Source: Streptomyces sp. NRRL S-340 (lineage in GTDB: Bacteria > Actinomycetota > Actinomycetes > Streptomycetales > Streptomycetaceae). From it: a stretch of DNA of 64,000 nucleotides. This document shows positions 17,381 to 25,856 of the stretch, piece after piece; position 1 is the stretch's first letter; each line of letters opens with the position of its first letter. The stretch covers positions 52,918 to 116,917 of the forward strand of contig NZ_JOIY01000026.1 in the NCBI RefSeq assembly GCF_000720185.1, given 5' to 3'. The notes beneath the pieces were generated by a model. It saw only the letters and a list, made by a program, of their open reading frames with translations, ran no database searches and was not told the DNA's origin. Both the position numbers and the translations under genes were made by a program.

Positions 17381-19387
17381 TCAGCCGGCGCCGGGCCCCG
17401 CACCCGTGCCCGTGCCCGGGTCTGTTCCCGTCCTCGTGTCCGTCTCCGTCTCCGTCCGCGTGGCCGTGTCCCCGTCCGTGCCCGTGCCTGTCCCCGCGTC
17501 CGTCTCCGTCCGCGTGCCTGTCCCCGTCTCCGCTGTCCCCGCGTCCATGGCGACCACGCGGAACGCCAGTACCGTCGCGTCGTCCTCCGTCTGCGGGCCG
17601 GTGAGGCGGGCGACCAGGTCGCGGACGAACGCGTCGAGCGCCTCGCCGCCCGGCGGGACGCCGTCCGCGGCGCAGTCCGCGACGGTACGCAGCAGCCGTG
17701 AGGAGTCCCGGTCGAGGTCCGAGCCGCGCCGTTCGATCAGGCCGTCCGAGTAGAGCAGCACCACGTCCCCGGGGCGCAGCCAGGTCTCGGCCGCCGTGTA
17801 GGTCTCGTCCGGCAGGACGCCCAGCGGCATGCCGGGGCCGCCCGGGGGCGGACCGAGCAGCACCGCTTCGCCGCCGCGGACCAGGACCGGCGGGGGATGG
17901 CCCGCGCACGTCCAGCGCAGCAGTCCGCGGTCGGGGTGGAAGCGGGCGATGACCGCCGTGGCGGTGGACTCCTCGCCGTCGTCGCAGGCGACCGTGTTGA
18001 GCCAGCCGGTCAGCCGTTCCACCCACTCGCCGGTGTACGCCAGCCCGGCCAGCGCGTACCGCAGCTTCGCCATCAGGGTGACCGCTTCGAGGCCGTGCCC
18101 GCGCGCGTCCCCGAGCGCGATGAGCACCTTCCCGGAGGGCAGGACACGGGTCTTGTACCAGTCGCCGCCCACCCGCGCGGCGCCCGCCTCGGGACGGTAG
18201 GCGGCGGCGGCCTCGACCCCGTGCCGGGCCAGTTCCGCGGGGAAGGCGGGCAGCACCGCGTCCCGCAGCCGCTCCGCCACCTCCGCGACGGCGTCGGCCC
18301 GCTCCCGCTGCGCCCGCGCCTCCCGGGTCGCCTGCTCGGCCAGGGCACGGCTGCGCCGGTCGGCGGTGACGTCGTGGAGCACCGCGCGCACCGCCCACAC
18401 CGGCCCCGAGGGCGGGCGGACCGGCTCGGCGACGAACCGCAGGATCCGGCCTTCCGGCCCGGCGAGCCGCAGGTCGCACTCGGCCACCGGCGCGCCCAGC
18501 AGGACGTCGTGGACCGCCCGGTACAGCGCGTCCAGGCTCTCCGGGGCCACCATGCGCCCCAGCTCCAGCAGACCGGGCGGCGGCTGCGAGGCGGACAGGC
18601 CGAGCGCGTGGGCGAATCCCGACGACGCCTCGACGCCCCCGTCGCCCAGGCTCCACTCGGCCCAGGACACCCCGACCAGGCGCTGCGCCTCCTGCGCCAT
18701 CAGGGACTCGTGCCCGCGCTCCCAGCTGAGCAGCAGCAGATCCCCGCAGGGCGTCACCCGTACTTCGCTGCTCACCCGGACGGTGAGGTCGCCGGGCCCC
18801 GGCAGCGGCCAGTCGGCGGGCTCGGGCCCCTGGGAGCGCCCGGTGCGCAGGGCCTGCGTGAGCAGGCGGGGGACGGCCGTGCCCACGAGGGTGGGCAGGC
18901 GCTCGAACAGCGGCACCGGACCGGTCCACGGAGGCAGGGCACCGGGCGGCAGATGCCGGGCACCGTACTCGCGGGCGGCCCGGTTCTGGCCGACGCACAG
19001 GAACTCCGGGGCGGGAAGGTCCGGGGCGGGGGAGCCCGGCTCGGGGAAGTCCGGGACGCGGGAGCCCGCATCGGGGGAATGCGGCTCCGCCTCCGGGGGT
19101 ACCGGGCCGGGGGAAGCGCGGATGATCGTGACGGGGACCGGCAGGGAGTCGAGCAGGCGCAGCACCGGCGCGTCCACGGTCGCGGGCCCGGGGAGCGCAC
19201 TCGCCTGCGGGTCGCGCGCCCTGTTCTCGCGCCCGGCGCCGCCGCAGGCACTCACGTGCCGGCCGATCCTGAACCGCTGCTCGGTGAGCAGCAGCTCCAG
19301 GGACTGCAGCCGCAGTCGGCGCGACGCGTCCTGGCCGGGCGCCGCCCAGGGGCGCGGCGCGTCGAAGCCCGCCGGTTCGTCCGCCAT
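17381..19387 (-). CDS. PAS/SpoIIE-type PP2C protein phosphatase
   Basis: A 668-residue predicted cytosolic serine phosphatase of the SpoIIE/RsbU type. These dephosphorylate anti-anti-sigma factors or related regulators. A variable N-terminal part (1 to about 210) leads to a PAS-like domain (about 225-345, ending VWAVRAVLHDVTADRRSRAL), a short coiled coil, then the phosphatase domain (about 370-600). Metal-binding motifs are VGGDWYKTR and LGDARGHGLEAV, with TEDDATVLAF near the end. In the first motif the usual DWYD reads DWYK. The last 50 residues are a low-complexity Thr/Gly/Asp repeat tail. ATG 19387 (GGAGAAGG upstream) is chosen over GTG 19414. Confidence 0.88.
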   Translation of the reverse strand: MADEPAGFDAPRPWAAPGQDASRRLRLQSLELLLTEQRFRIGRHVSACGGAGRENRARDPQASALPGPATVDAPVLRLLDSLPVPVTIIRASPGPVPPEAEPHSPDAGSRVPDFPEPGSPAPDLPAPEFLCVGQNRAAREYGARHLPPGALPPWTGPVPLFERLPTLVGTAVPRLLTQALRTGRSQGPEPADWPLPGPGDLTVRVSSEVRVTPCGDLLLLSWERGHESLMAQEAQRLVGVSWAEWSLGDGGVEASSGFAHALGLSASQPPPGLLELGRMVAPESLDALYRAVHDVLLGAPVAECDLRLAGPEGRILRFVAEPVRPPSGPVWAVRAVLHDVTADRRSRALAEQATREARAQRERADAVAEVAERLRDAVLPAFPAELARHGVEAAAAYRPEAGAARVGGDWYKTRVLPSGKVLIALGDARGHGLEAVTLMAKLRYALAGLAYTGEWVERLTGWLNTVACDDGEESTATAVIARFHPDRGLLRWTCAGHPPPVLVRGGEAVLLGPPPGGPGMPLGVLPDETYTAAETWLRPGDVVLLYSDGLIERRGSDLDRDSSRLLRTVADCAADGVPPGGEALDAFVRDLVARLTGPQTEDDATVLAFRVVAMDAGTAETGTGTRTETDAGTGTGTDGDTATRTETETDTRTGTDPGTGTGAGPGAG

Positions 19388-19509
19388 CCGCTCGCGCCTT
19401 CTCCCTCGCTCCACCCGGCGGTCCCGGGTCCGCCGGCATTTCCCAGTGGCTCGCCGGGACCACCGGGTTCCCGTGCGGCACCCGACGTATGCAGGGCAGA
19501 CTCGACGGC

Positions 19510-20970
19510 ATGCGTAACGCCTACAGCGTCGAGACGGTCAGGACAGCCGAGCGCGCCCTCATGGCGCGGCTCCCCGACGGCGCCCTCATGCAGCGCGCGG
19601 CCGCCGGGCTCGCCGCCGCCTGCGCGGACCTGCTCGGACGGGTCTACGGCCGCCGGGTGGTGCTCCTGGTGGGCAGCGGTGACAACGGGGGTGACGCGCT
19701 GTACGCGGGGGCCCGGCTGGCCCGCCGCGGCGCGGGGGTCACCGCGGTCCTGCTCGCCCCCGGCCGCACGCACCCGGGCGGTCTCGCGGCCCTGCGCCGC
19801 GCGGGCGGCACGGTCACCGGCGCGGAGGCCGCCGGTGCGCCCCTCGACCGGGCCGACCTGGTCGTCGACGGCGTCGTCGGCATCGGCGGCAAGGGCGGTC
19901 TGCGCCCCGAGGCCGTGCCCCTGGCCGAGCGCGTGGCCCGTTCAGGGGCCCCGGTCGTCGCCGTCGACCTGCCCAGCGGCGTCGAGGCGGACACCGGCGA
20001 GGTGCGCGGCGCCGCGGTCCGCGCCGACGTGACCGTCACCTTCGGCACGCACAAGCCGGGACTGCTTATCGACCCGGCCCGCGAGTACGCCGGCACGGTC
20101 CGTCTCGTCGACATCGGTCTGGGCGCCCACCTGCCCGCCGAGCCGGAGATCCAGGCGCTGCAGCACGCCGACGTGGCCGCGCTGCTGCCGCGCCCCGCCG
20201 CCGAGAGCGACAAGTACCGCAGGGGCGTCGTCGGCATCGCGGCCGGCTCGGCCCGCTACCCCGGGGCGGCCGTGCTCGCCGTCTCCGGCGCGCTGCGCGG
20301 CGGGGCGGGCGCCGTACGGTACGTCGGCCCCGCCGGGCAGGCCGTCATCGCCCGCTTCCCCGAGACCCTCGTCTCCGACCGGGGCCCGCGCGAGGCGGGC
20401 CGGGTGCAGGCCTGGGTGGTGGGTCCGGGCGCCGGTGAGGACGCGGCCACGGTGGCCGAGGTGCTGGCGGCCGACGTGCCCGTGCTGGTCGACGCCGACG
20501 GGCTGCGCCTGGCCGACCGCGCCGCCGTACGGGCCCGTACCGCGCCCACCCTGATGACCCCGCACGCGGGCGAGGCCGCCGCCCTGCTCGGGGTGGCGCG
20601 CGAGGAGGTCGAGTCGGCCCGGCTGTCCGCCGTACGGGAACTCGCCGCCGCCTACCGGGCGACCGTCCTCCTGAAGGGCTCGACCACGCTCGTGGCAGGC
20701 CCGGACGGCGGTCCCGTCCGCGTCAATCCCACCGGAACCCCCTACCTCGCCACGGCCGGCAGCGGCGACGTGCTGTCCGGGCTGGCGGGTTCGCTGCTGG
20801 CGGCCGGGCTGTCCGCAGCGGACGCGGGCAGCGCCGGCGCCTACCTGCACGGTCTGGCCGGCCGCTTCGCCTCGGACGGCGCCCCGGCCGGCGCGCACGA
20901 CGTGGCGGAGGCTCTCCCGCGGGCCTGGCGGGACGTGCGGGACGCGGCGGCCCCGGGGCGGCTGCGGTAG
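19510..20970 (+). CDS. nnrD: Bifunctional NAD(P)H-hydrate epimerase / ADP-dependent NAD(P)H-hydrate dehydratase
   Basis: Repairs damaged NADH and NADPH hydrates. The N-terminal epimerase domain (about 1-210) has VVLLVGSGDNGGDALYAGAR and VVAVDLPSGVEADTG. The C-terminal ribokinase-like dehydratase domain (about 225-480) has TLMTPHAGEAAALLG and the anion hole TAGSGDVLSGLAG. In bacteria the two activities are often fused, as here (486 residues). ATG 19510 is preferred to ATG 19489 because it gives the usual MRNAYSVETVRTAERALM and has a CAGACT hexamer 7 nt upstream. Confidence 0.95.
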   Translation: MRNAYSVETVRTAERALMARLPDGALMQRAAAGLAAACADLLGRVYGRRVVLLVGSGDNGGDALYAGARLARRGAGVTAVLLAPGRTHPGGLAALRRAGGTVTGAEAAGAPLDRADLVVDGVVGIGGKGGLRPEAVPLAERVARSGAPVVAVDLPSGVEADTGEVRGAAVRADVTVTFGTHKPGLLIDPAREYAGTVRLVDIGLGAHLPAEPEIQALQHADVAALLPRPAAESDKYRRGVVGIAAGSARYPGAAVLAVSGALRGGAGAVRYVGPAGQAVIARFPETLVSDRGPREAGRVQAWVVGPGAGEDAATVAEVLAADVPVLVDADGLRLADRAAVRARTAPTLMTPHAGEAAALLGVAREEVESARLSAVRELAAAYRATVLLKGSTTLVAGPDGGPVRVNPTGTPYLATAGSGDVLSGLAGSLLAAGLSAADAGSAGAYLHGLAGRFASDGAPAGAHDVAEALPRAWRDVRDAAAPGRLR

Positions 20971-21014
20971 GACTCCCCGCCGCCTCCACCGCCCTCTGAG
21001 ACACTGGGGGCGCG

Positions 21015-22217
21015 ATGAACGAGACAGCACACCCGCGGACGGCTCCGCTGCGCGCCCGCGCCGAGATCGATCTGGCCGCTCTGCGGGCCAACGTGCGGGC
21101 CCTGCGCGAGCGGGCGCCCGGCGCCGCGCTCATGGCCGTGGTCAAGTCCGACGCGTACGGCCACGGCGCCGTGCCGTGCGCCCGCGCGGCCGTCGCCGCC
21201 GGGGCGACCTGGCTCGGCACCGCCACGCCCGAGGAGGCGCTGGCGCTGCGCGCGGCCGGGCTGTCGCCGCGGCAGGTGCGGGTGATGTGCTGGCTGTGGA
21301 CGCCGGGCGGCCCCTGGCGCGAGGCCGTCGAGGCCGACGTGGACGTGTCCGTGAGCGGACTGTGGGCCATGGCGGAGGTGCGGGAGGCCGCGCGCGCCGC
21401 CGGGCGGCCCGCGCGGGTGCAGCTCAAGGCCGACACCGGGCTCGGGCGCAACGGCTGCCAGCCCGGGGACTGGCCCGCCCTCGTCGCCGAGGCGCTGCGC
21501 GCCGAGGCGGAGGGCCTGGTCCGCGTCACCGGGCTGTGGTCCCACTTCGCCTGCGCCGACGAGCCGGGGCACCCCTCGATCGCCGCGCAGCTCGCCCGGT
21601 TCCGCGAGATGACCGCGTACGCCGAGGCGCGGGGGGTGCGCCCCGAGGTACGGCACATCGCCAACTCGCCGGCCACGCTCACCCTGCCCGAGGCCCACTT
21701 CGACCTGGTCCGCACGGGCATCGCCGTCTACGGCATCTCGCCCAGCCCGGAACTGGGCACCCCGGCCGACTTCGGGCTGCGCCCGGTGATGACCCTGTCC
21801 GCCTCGCTGGCCCTGGTGAAGCGCGTCCCGGCCGGGCACGGCATCAGCTACGGACACCACTACGTCACCCCCGGCGAGACCACCCTCGGCCTCGTGCCCG
21901 TCGGGTACGCCGACGGCATCCCGCGCCACGCCTCCGGCACGGGCCCGGTGCTGGTCGGCGGCAAGTGGCGCACGGTCGCGGGCCGGATCGCCATGGACCA
22001 GTTCGTCGTCGACCTCGGCGGCGACGAGCCGGCGACCGGGTCGGAGGCCGTGCTGTTCGGACCGGGCGACCGCGGCGAGCCGACCGCCGAGGACTGGGCG
22101 CAGGCCGCGGGCACCATCGCGTACGAGATCGTCACCCGCATCGGGACACGCGTCCCGCGCGTCCATGTGAACGCGGCGGACGAGAGCGGCGGGGCGGGGG
22201 GCCCGGCGGACGTCTGA
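21015..22217 (+). CDS. alr: Alanine racemase
   Basis: A pyridoxal-phosphate enzyme giving D-alanine for peptidoglycan. It has 400 residues. The PLP lysine is in MAVVKSDAYGHGAVP (about residue 41). The second catalytic base, a tyrosine, is in GISYGHHYVTPGETTLGLVP, and GRIAMDQFVVDLGG follows. It lies 44 nt after nnrD. A weak GACACT hexamer (21000-21005) lies 9 nt before ATG 21015. nnrD-alr adjacency is frequent in actinomycetes. Confidence 0.97.
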   Translation: MNETAHPRTAPLRARAEIDLAALRANVRALRERAPGAALMAVVKSDAYGHGAVPCARAAVAAGATWLGTATPEEALALRAAGLSPRQVRVMCWLWTPGGPWREAVEADVDVSVSGLWAMAEVREAARAAGRPARVQLKADTGLGRNGCQPGDWPALVAEALRAEAEGLVRVTGLWSHFACADEPGHPSIAAQLARFREMTAYAEARGVRPEVRHIANSPATLTLPEAHFDLVRTGIAVYGISPSPELGTPADFGLRPVMTLSASLALVKRVPAGHGISYGHHYVTPGETTLGLVPVGYADGIPRHASGTGPVLVGGKWRTVAGRIAMDQFVVDLGGDEPATGSEAVLFGPGDRGEPTAEDWAQAAGTIAYEIVTRIGTRVPRVHVNAADESGGAGGPADV

Positions 22218-22308
22218 ACCGGCCCGGCCGACGAAGAGCGGCCCCGCCGCGTCCCCCGGGAGGCGGCCCAGGGCCCCCGGGTGTCCACTCGGACAGCCGC
22301 CGGACCAG

Positions 22309-22340
22309 TCACACAGCCACACAGTCATACAGCCACACGG
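22309..22340 (+). repeat. Four imperfect 8-bp repeats before a ribosome site
   Basis: TCACACAG, CCACACAG, TCATACAG, CCACACGG in tandem, running into the AGGAGCGG ribosome site of the next gene. Confidence 0.75.
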
Positions 22341-22351
22341 AGGAGCGGTAG

Positions 22352-23578
22352 GTGAGCGAGAGCAGTGCGGCGGCCGGCGCCTCGGGGGCGTTCGGCGGCT
22401 GGCGCAGGGCGACCGGCATCGCGGGCGCCGCGATAGGCGTCGTGGCGGCGGGCGCCGCCGCCACCGTCGCCGTCGAGCGGATGACCGTGGGCCGGGGCAT
22501 GCGCAGGAAGGCCCGGCTCGCCCTGGACTCCGCCGGCCCCTACGGAACCCTGCGCGGCACCCCGGGCCGCGCGTACGCCGACGACGGCACCGAGCTGTAC
22601 TACGAGGTCGACGACCTCGACCCCGCCCCTTCCGCGGACCTCTCCCCGCGCCGCCGCCGCCTCTTCGGGCGCAAGGATCCCGCCCCCGTCACCGTCGTCT
22701 TCAGCCACGGCTACTGCCTCAGCCAGGACTCCTGGCACTTCCAGCGCGCCGCGCTGCGCGGGGTCGTGCGGACCGTGCACTGGGACCAGCGCAGCCACGG
22801 CCGCTCCGGGCGGGGCGTGGCCCAGAGCCGGGACGACGTGCCGCTGACCATCGACCAGTTGGGCCGCGACCTGAAGGCCGTGATCGACGCCGCCGCGCCC
22901 GAGGGGCCGATCGTGCTGGTCGGGCACTCCATGGGCGGCATGACCGTGATGGCCCTGGCCGCCCAGTACCCGGAGCTGATCCGCGACCGGGTCGTCGCCA
23001 CCGCCTTCGTCGGCACCTCCTCCGGACGGCTCGGCGAGGTCAACTTCGGGCTGCCGGTCGCCGGGGTCAACGCGGTGCGGCGGGTGCTGCCCGGCGTGCT
23101 CAAGGCGCTGGGGCAGCGCGCGGAACTGGTGGAGAAGGGGCGCCGGGCCACCGCCGACCTGTTCGCGGGGATCATCAAGCGCTACTCCTTCGCCGGGCGG
23201 GACGTCGACCCGGCCGTCGCCCGGTTCGCCGAGCGCATGATCGAGAGCACCCCCATCGACGTGGTCGCCGAGTTCTACCCGGCCTTCACCGACCACGACA
23301 AGACCGGCGCGCTGGCCCTGTTCACGCGGATGCCGGTACTCGTCCTGGCCGGGGTGCAGGACCTGGTCACGCCCAGCGAGCACAGCGAGGCCATCGCCGG
23401 CCTGCTGCCCGACGCCGAGCTGGTGCTCGTGCCGGACGCGGGGCACCTGGTGATGCTGGAGCACCCGGAGGCCGTCACCGACCGGCTCGCCGACCTGCTG
23501 ACCCGCGCGGGCGCGGTCCCCGCAGGCGCTACCGTGGGTGGACATGGAAGCACCAGCAGCACCGCACAGCCCGGCTGA
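22352..23578 (+). CDS. Alpha/beta hydrolase with an N-terminal membrane segment
   Basis: A 408-residue hydrolase. A hydrophobic segment near residues 23-42 (TGIAGAAIGVVAAGAAATVA) likely anchors it or acts as a signal. The alpha/beta fold carries the oxyanion region VFSHGYCLSQDSW, the nucleophile elbow VLVGHSMGGMT (Ser), the acid in VLAGVQDLVTPSEHS and the histidine in VPDAGHLVMLEHPE, so the catalytic triad is complete. The substrate is unknown. GTG 22352 follows GGAGGAGCGG. Its 3' end overlaps tsaE by 35 nt. The same hydrolase-tsaE pairing is common in streptomycetes. Confidence 0.9.
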   Translation: MSESSAAAGASGAFGGWRRATGIAGAAIGVVAAGAAATVAVERMTVGRGMRRKARLALDSAGPYGTLRGTPGRAYADDGTELYYEVDDLDPAPSADLSPRRRRLFGRKDPAPVTVVFSHGYCLSQDSWHFQRAALRGVVRTVHWDQRSHGRSGRGVAQSRDDVPLTIDQLGRDLKAVIDAAAPEGPIVLVGHSMGGMTVMALAAQYPELIRDRVVATAFVGTSSGRLGEVNFGLPVAGVNAVRRVLPGVLKALGQRAELVEKGRRATADLFAGIIKRYSFAGRDVDPAVARFAERMIESTPIDVVAEFYPAFTDHDKTGALALFTRMPVLVLAGVQDLVTPSEHSEAIAGLLPDAELVLVPDAGHLVMLEHPEAVTDRLADLLTRAGAVPAGATVGGHGSTSSTAQPG

Positions 23579-24104
23579 CCCCGAGTCCGTCGAGATCACC
23601 CTCACCTCCGCCGAGCAGACGCGCGAGTGGGGCCGCCGCCTCGCCGGGCTGCTGCGGGCGGGGGACCTCGTGATGCTCAGCGGGGAACTCGGGGCGGGCA
23701 AGACCACGCTGACCCGCGGGCTGGGCGAGGGCCTCGGCGTGCGCGGCGCGGTCACCTCGCCGACCTTCGTGATCGCCCGCGTGCACCCGTCCCTCGGGGA
23801 CGGCCCGCCGCTCGTCCACGTGGACGCGTACCGCCTGTCCGGCGGGCTCGACGAGATGGAGGACCTGGACCTCGACGTCTCGCTGCCGGACTCCGTGATC
23901 GTCGTGGAGTGGGGCGAGGGCAAGGTCGAGGAGCTGACCGACGAGCGGCTGCAGATCGTCATCCACCGGGCCGTCGGCGGCGCCCCCACGGGCGAGGCGC
24001 CCGGCGCGGACACGGTGACCGGGACGGACGAGGTGCGGCGTCTGACGGTGACCGGGATCGGCCCGCGCTGGTCGGCCGTCGACCTCGGCGCACTGACCGC
24101 GTGA
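23544..24104 (+). CDS. tsaE: tRNA t6A37 biosynthesis ATPase TsaE
   Basis: An ATPase of the TsaBDE complex, which transfers the threonylcarbamoyl group to A37 of ANN-decoding tRNAs. It has 186 residues. Walker A is LSGELGAGKTTLTRGLGEGL; the switch region is TSPTFVIARVHPS; the Walker B-like segment is LVHVDAYRLSG, and VIVVEWGEG follows. The last 45 residues are a longer tail than in E. coli TsaE. ATG 23544 is chosen because TACCGT (23530-23535) lies 8 nt upstream; GTG 23538 is the alternative. TsaB and TsaD are encoded 1.8 and 2.9 kb downstream. Confidence 0.95.
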   Translation: MEAPAAPHSPADPESVEITLTSAEQTREWGRRLAGLLRAGDLVMLSGELGAGKTTLTRGLGEGLGVRGAVTSPTFVIARVHPSLGDGPPLVHVDAYRLSGGLDEMEDLDLDVSLPDSVIVVEWGEGKVEELTDERLQIVIHRAVGGAPTGEAPGADTVTGTDEVRRLTVTGIGPRWSAVDLGALTA

Positions 24105-24690
24105 CCGCTGACCGTGTGACCGCCTGACCGGCGTGCGGCCGGGCGCCGGCTCCCACCCGCGGGCGGCTCGCGGGCATGTCCCGCTTCCGCGGCCCGCCCC
24201 ACGTCCGGGTTTCGCGAGCGCCCCCGGGCCCGCCCCGGTTCCGCGTGCGGCCCGCGTCGCGTCCCGCTCCCGGGCGCGGTCCGCGCGCACGTTCCTGGTT
24301 CCGGTGGCCGGTCCGCGGGCGCACGCCCTTGGTACCGCCGGTCCGTCCGCGGGCGCACGCCCTTGGTACCGCCGGTCCGTCCGCGCGCCCGTCCCATCCC
24401 GGCAGCCAGTCCGCGCCCCCGTCCCGATCCGGCGGTCGGTCCACGCGCACGCCCTGGCTCCGGCGGTCGGTCCACGCGCACGCCCTGGCTCCGGCGGTTG
24501 GTCCACGCGCACGTCCTGGCTCCGGTGGTCGGTCCTCGTGCGCCGGGTGCCTGTTCCGGGCCCGGGGCCGGTTCGGCCCCGGTGCCGGGGCCGGGGGTTC
24601 CGGAGCCGGGACCTGGTCCTGGGTGCCGACAGCGTGTCGGCAAGCCTTGCGTCCGGTGCGCCCGGCGTGGTCACATGGGGTCCAGTTCGT
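24105..24690 (+). repeat. Non-coding block with 31-34-bp tandem repeats
   Basis: A gap of about 590 nt with no convincing gene. At 24311-24374 two copies of a unit containing GCGGGCGCACGCCCTTGGTA are 34 bp apart. At 24431, 24462 and 24493 three copies start GGCGGTCGGTCCACGCGCAC with a 31-bp period, followed by a degenerate fourth near 24524. Because 31 and 34 are not multiples of three, each copy shifts frame, which argues against coding in any phase. Confidence 0.8.
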
Positions 24691-24708
24691 GGTTAGGTCT
24701 ACCTAACC
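24691..24708 (+). promoter_or_regulatory. Iron-box-like operator (DmdR/IdeR type)
   Basis: Perfect inverted repeat GGTTAGGT-CT-ACCTAACC. The inner TTAGG ... ACCTAA matches the DtxR-family iron box of Streptomyces (core TTAGGCTNACCTAA) except for two central bases. It lies 30 nt before the GTG start of the next gene, where a repressor would block transcription. Confidence 0.65.
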
Positions 24709-24738
24709 ATGCCCGCCCCCGACCCCCAGGAGGCGTCC

Positions 24739-24912
24739 GTGTCGGCTGCCGAGAACCAGCCACGGCCGTACCCGGTCGCCGGTGTGAGCATGCGGGACCT
24801 GCTGGCCTCCTGCGCCGCGGCGGAGGCGGTCTCGCGCCCGCCGCGCGCCCCGGAGCAGGCACCCGCGCGTCCGGTCACCCGTTCGGCGCAGGGGCGCCGG
24901 CGGGCGGCGTAG
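24739..24912 (+). CDS. Small 57-residue protein behind an iron-box-like site
   Basis: No function is recognised. The protein starts SAAENQPRPYPVAGVSMRDL, continues LASCAAAEAVSRPPRAPEQA and ends with the basic GRRRAA. A perfect AGGAGG at 24728-24733, 5 nt before GTG 24739, makes translation likely; the upstream ATG 24709 abuts the palindrome and has no ribosome site. One cysteine is in the only hydrophobic stretch (LLASCAAAEAV). It has no obvious membrane span or signal. Its 5' operator suggests expression under iron limitation. No iron uptake gene lies beside it: tsaE is upstream and an L,D-transpeptidase-like gene converges from downstream. Confidence 0.7.
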   Translation: MSAAENQPRPYPVAGVSMRDLLASCAAAEAVSRPPRAPEQAPARPVTRSAQGRRRAA

Positions 24913-25112
24913 AGCCGCAGCCGCCGTCGCCCCAGGTAGGCCCTGTCGTCACATCCCCGTCTGCCTCGCGACGCCATGCACACACTCTCGCCGCACCGGG
25001 CCCGGACCCGGGTGCATCCGGTACGAGGGTCAGGGCCCGGCACGCCGAGGGCACGCAGCCGACGCCGCGAGGGCAGCCCTGCGGGCGGACGACGGGAAGG
25101 TGACGGCAGGGC

Positions 25113-25673
25113 CTAGCGGATGACGACGACCTTCTGGCCGATCGTCGCGAACATCCACATCGTGTCGCCGTCCGTCCGGGACTCGCGGATGCCGCCCGTC
25201 TGCAGGGCCGGGTCCGGGTCGGGCTGCTCCGTGCTGTCCACCGCCGCGCTGAAACCGATGACGACCCCGTTGACGGCGGCGAAACGCACCACGTGCTCGA
25301 CGGGCACGCCGTCGGTCCCGGTGACCGCCTTCGACCGCGAGGTGACGGTGTAGGTGCCCGGCGCCGGGTCGACGGTGCCCGGCGTGACCTTGAAGGTGTT
25401 CTCCACCCGGCCGCCCGCGCCGACCAGCCAGACCCGGTCGTCGTCCACCGAGTACACCACCCGCTCGCCCGTCCCCGAGCCGGCGGGCAGCGCGGCCGGG
25501 TGGCGCCGGTCGCGGGGCGCCTTGCTGACGACGGCCGCGGGGCTCGCCGACGTGCCGGGCCTGCCGCCGAGACCGGGCGGTACGTCCGCCTGCGCCCGGT
25601 AGGTCAGGAAGCCGATCGTGGCGACGGCGGTCGCGGTGAGCCCGGCCACGAATCCCGAGCTGCTCCTTGCCAC
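25113..25673 (-). CDS. L,D-transpeptidase-like secreted/anchored protein lacking the catalytic cysteine
   Basis: A 186-residue protein with an N-terminal hydrophobic segment (about 6-24, SGFVAGLTATAVATIGFLTY), then a linker and a beta-rich domain. The domain resembles the YkuD L,D-transpeptidase fold: RVVYSVDDDRVWLVGAGGRV, TFKVTPGTVDPAPGTYTV, and a C-terminal segment GGIRESRTDGDTMWMFATIG followed by KVVVI. In active enzymes that segment reads SHGCIR with an essential Cys and His; here it reads TGGIR, so both appear lost. It may bind peptidoglycan or be a decayed paralogue. GTG 25673 is chosen for the AAGGTGGG upstream. A 200-nt gap before its 3' end (24913-25112) holds no gene. Confidence 0.75.
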   Translation of the reverse strand: MARSSSGFVAGLTATAVATIGFLTYRAQADVPPGLGGRPGTSASPAAVVSKAPRDRRHPAALPAGSGTGERVVYSVDDDRVWLVGAGGRVENTFKVTPGTVDPAPGTYTVTSRSKAVTGTDGVPVEHVVRFAAVNGVVIGFSAAVDSTEQPDPDPALQTGGIRESRTDGDTMWMFATIGQKVVVIR

Positions 25674-25856
25674 GGTCGCCCACCTTCGTGTCGGTTGCTC
25701 CAGCGGATGTCTGTCTTGCGACGGTAGCAGCCGGATTGTTCCTCGCTGGGGCGGCCGTGCCGTCACCGGCGCCCGTGTCGGGCCGCGGGTCCGGCGCCGG
25801 GCCGCGCGGCCGCCCGCGGCGCCCGGCACGGCCCCCCGGCGCCGTAGGCTGTTCGC

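Noticed and set aside
24133..24706. Plus-strand protein of about 180 residues after tsaE
   Set aside because: The frame goes through tandem repeats with a 31-bp period, which shift phase at each copy, and there is no ribosome site.
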